Shown here: one piece after another, positions 5,318 through 6,257 of the stretch
How positions within the stretch are numbered: position 1 is the first letter of the stretch
Layout of the letters: each line of letters starts with the position of its first letter
NCBI GenBank assembly: GCA_002478575.1
Contig: DLOX01000137.1
Span: forward strand, 10,117-16,373
Reading direction: 5' to 3'
Source of the DNA: Sphingomonadales bacterium UBA7473
GTDB taxonomy: Bacteria > Pseudomonadota > Alphaproteobacteria > Sphingomonadales > Sphingomonadaceae
Length of the DNA: 6,257 bases
Made by a program: the position numbers and the translations under genes
The notes under the pieces: generated by a model
The model's input: only the letters and a program-made list of their open reading frames with translations
What the model was told of the DNA's origin: nothing
Database searches by the model: none

Positions 5318-5953
5318 ATGAATAAGCCCAGCATCGATGATCTTGTGGCTGACCTGCAGCCGGTCAAACGGCTTTCTGCACGCGGGGGTGTATCGCTCAC
5401 CGGCGTTGCACTTGGCGTGGCCATCCTATGCGTTGCTTCCGTCTGGGGCCTTCGCGCGGACCTCATGATTGGCGATCCGCCGGGGATTGTGATGATCCGC
5501 GGGGGGAGCTTGCTCTTGCTCGGATGCGCGGCCTTGATCGCGGTCATTGGCATTGCGCGACCCGCCGTTGGTCAGGTCAATTCGGGCTGGAAATGGGCCT
5601 TGGCCGGGGCAGCGCTCTTCCCGATCGCGAGCCTCACCTTGATGATGAAAGAAGGGGCGCTGCCTATGGCCGCCCTCACCGCCTCAAGCGCCCCATGGTG
5701 CCTTGCGATTAGCGGGATGAGCGCGCTGTTGATCGGATCGGTTCTGACGGCTTGGCTCCGCAAAGGTGCGCCAACCGTTTTGCCGCAAGCGGGCTGGCTG
5801 GTGGGGCTGACGGCGGGGACCTTCGGCACCTTTGCCTATAGCCTCCACTGCCCCAGCGATACGGTACATTATATTGGCATCTGGTACACGCTTGCTGTCG
5901 CAGCATGCGCCGGATTGGGGCGCTTGCTCGTGCCGCCCCTTATCCGTTGGTAA
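5318..5953 (+). CDS. Membrane anti-sigma factor, DUF1109/NrsF family
   Basis: The 211-residue protein has a short N-terminal segment (MNKPSIDDLVADLQPVKRLS) of the type that would hold the sigma factor in the cytoplasm. Six hydrophobic helices follow at roughly 25-44, 56-80, 91-110, 124-146, 158-176 and 189-207. The family signature SLHCPSDTVHYIGIWY covers residues 175-190. Two cysteines, C128 (in APWC) and C178 (in SLHCP), are 50 residues apart. In Caulobacter NrsF a cysteine pair with this spacing is, as I recall, needed for sensing metals such as chromate and cadmium. The ATG at 5318 is one base after the sigma factor stop; an in-frame TTG at 5303 would overlap that gene and add five residues without family support. 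Strong call. Confidence 0.9.
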   Translation: MNKPSIDDLVADLQPVKRLSARGGVSLTGVALGVAILCVASVWGLRADLMIGDPPGIVMIRGGSLLLLGCAALIAVIGIARPAVGQVNSGWKWALAGAALFPIASLTLMMKEGALPMAALTASSAPWCLAISGMSALLIGSVLTAWLRKGAPTVLPQAGWLVGLTAGTFGTFAYSLHCPSDTVHYIGIWYTLAVAACAGLGRLLVPPLIRW

Positions 5954-5962
5954 TCTGATCTA

Positions 5963-5976
5963 GAACAAAGTGGAAC
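5963..5976. promoter_or_regulatory. GAAC-N6-GAAC direct repeat, near-LexA box
   Basis: Two GAAC tetramers, each followed by AAA, are spaced six bases apart upstream of the MGMT-family gene. The alphaproteobacterial LexA operator is GTTC-N7-GTTC, which reads GAAC-N7-GAAC on the other strand. The spacing here is one base short, so binding is doubtful. Confidence 0.2.
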
Positions 5977-6004
5977 AAACCCAGCTTATTGCACGGCGGG
6001 TTTT
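5977..6004 (+). terminator. Weak terminator candidate after the anti-sigma gene
   Basis: AAACCC at 5977-5982 can pair with GGGTTT at 5998-6003, leaving a 15-base loop and one further T. It starts 23 bases after the anti-sigma stop codon, a sensible place. The stem is short and the T-run is part of the stem, so efficiency would be low. Confidence 0.25.
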
Positions 6005-6042
6005 GCTGAGGCATTTTGCCCCCTCAACGCGGAGGCAATGAA

Positions 6043-6257
6043 ATGGCGAAACGGAAATCGGCAATGGATCATCTGACCAATGGTCGAGCCCCTCATATCG
6101 TTCATATGATTCCGCCCGGTGCGCCAGGATATCGAGAGGCGGAGGGTGGATCGATGGTCATATCCAGCCCCGCTGAGGTCGATGCGCTGGTCCGCACCTT
6201 GAAGAAAGGTGAAGTCATAACGTTGGGCGAGTTGCGCGCCGCAATTGCGCGCAGACA
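6043..6257 (+). CDS. MGMT-family (Atl1-like) protein, N-terminal part, cut by right edge
   Basis: From the ATG at 6043 the frame is open for 71 codons to the window end. A strong ribosome site, GGAGG at 6031-6035, lies seven bases upstream; the ATG at 6038 is in a frame that stops after 12 codons. The protein starts MAKRKSAMDHLTNGRAPHIV, then HMIPPGAPGYREAEGGSMVI, SPAEVDALVRTLKKGEVITL and GELRAAIARR. I recognise this as the start of a family annotated as MGMT-like, related to the DNA-binding half of O6-methylguanine methyltransferase and to alkyltransferase-like Atl1 proteins. The KKGEVITLGELRAAIA stretch fits the opening of that winged-helix domain. The PCHR-type active-site region would lie beyond the window, so catalytic or non-catalytic status cannot be judged. 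A hairpin, TGAGG/CCTCA at 6007-6026, lies just before the ribosome site. Confidence 0.68.
   Translation, partial: MAKRKSAMDHLTNGRAPHIVHMIPPGAPGYREAEGGSMVISSPAEVDALVRTLKKGEVITLGELRAAIARR

Noticed and set aside
4960..5553. Minus-strand open frame (197 codons) over the sigma/anti-sigma pair
   Set aside because: Antisense to two well-supported genes and without any domain I recognise.

Overview
The window looks like chromosome from a sphingomonad-type alphaproteobacterium (order Sphingomonadales). The reasons are a class I (archaeal-type) lysyl-tRNA synthetase, an ECF sigma factor paired with a DUF1109/NrsF-type membrane anti-sigma factor, a DinG-like helicase with the N-terminus I associate with this order, and intergenic repeats of a style I recall from sphingomonad genomes. 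This assignment is from recognition, not a database search.

Layout, left to right. (1) 1-597, minus strand: N-terminal 199 codons of a DinG/XPD-like ATP-dependent helicase running off the left edge. (2) 598-1419: about 820 bases without a convincing gene, filled with repeats: two ~37-bp related copies (689-725 and 941-978), a large imperfect inverted repeat (766-899), and a five-copy octamer array that forms one arm of a 27-bp inverted repeat (1171-1284). A good-looking sigma70-type promoter points left at 1072-1100. (3) 1420-1977, plus strand: secreted DUF4402 protein. (4) 2001-2594, minus strand: two-TM protein with a PH-like C-terminal domain, convergent with the DUF4402 gene. (5) 2684-4237 and 4234-4686, plus strand: class I lysyl-tRNA synthetase overlapping a DUF3291 gene by 4 nt, so probably one transcription unit. 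(6) 4737-5953, plus strand: ECF promoter-like sequence, ECF sigma factor and its six-TM anti-sigma factor, 1 nt apart. (7) 6043-6257, plus strand: start of an MGMT-family (Atl1-like) protein cut by the right edge.

How the genes relate. The clearest functional unit is the sigma/anti-sigma pair. It resembles the Caulobacter SigF-NrsF metal/oxidative-stress system in gene order, in the spacing of two membrane-associated cysteines, and in a GTAACT-N16-CGAA sequence just upstream that would make it self-regulating. The lysS-DUF3291 pair is tied together by its overlapping start and stop. The two edge genes both suggest DNA repair but are not linked to each other here. I found no wholly new system. 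The most interesting points are the autoregulated sigma module, the lysS-coupled DUF3291 gene and the layered repeat region at 640-1290.
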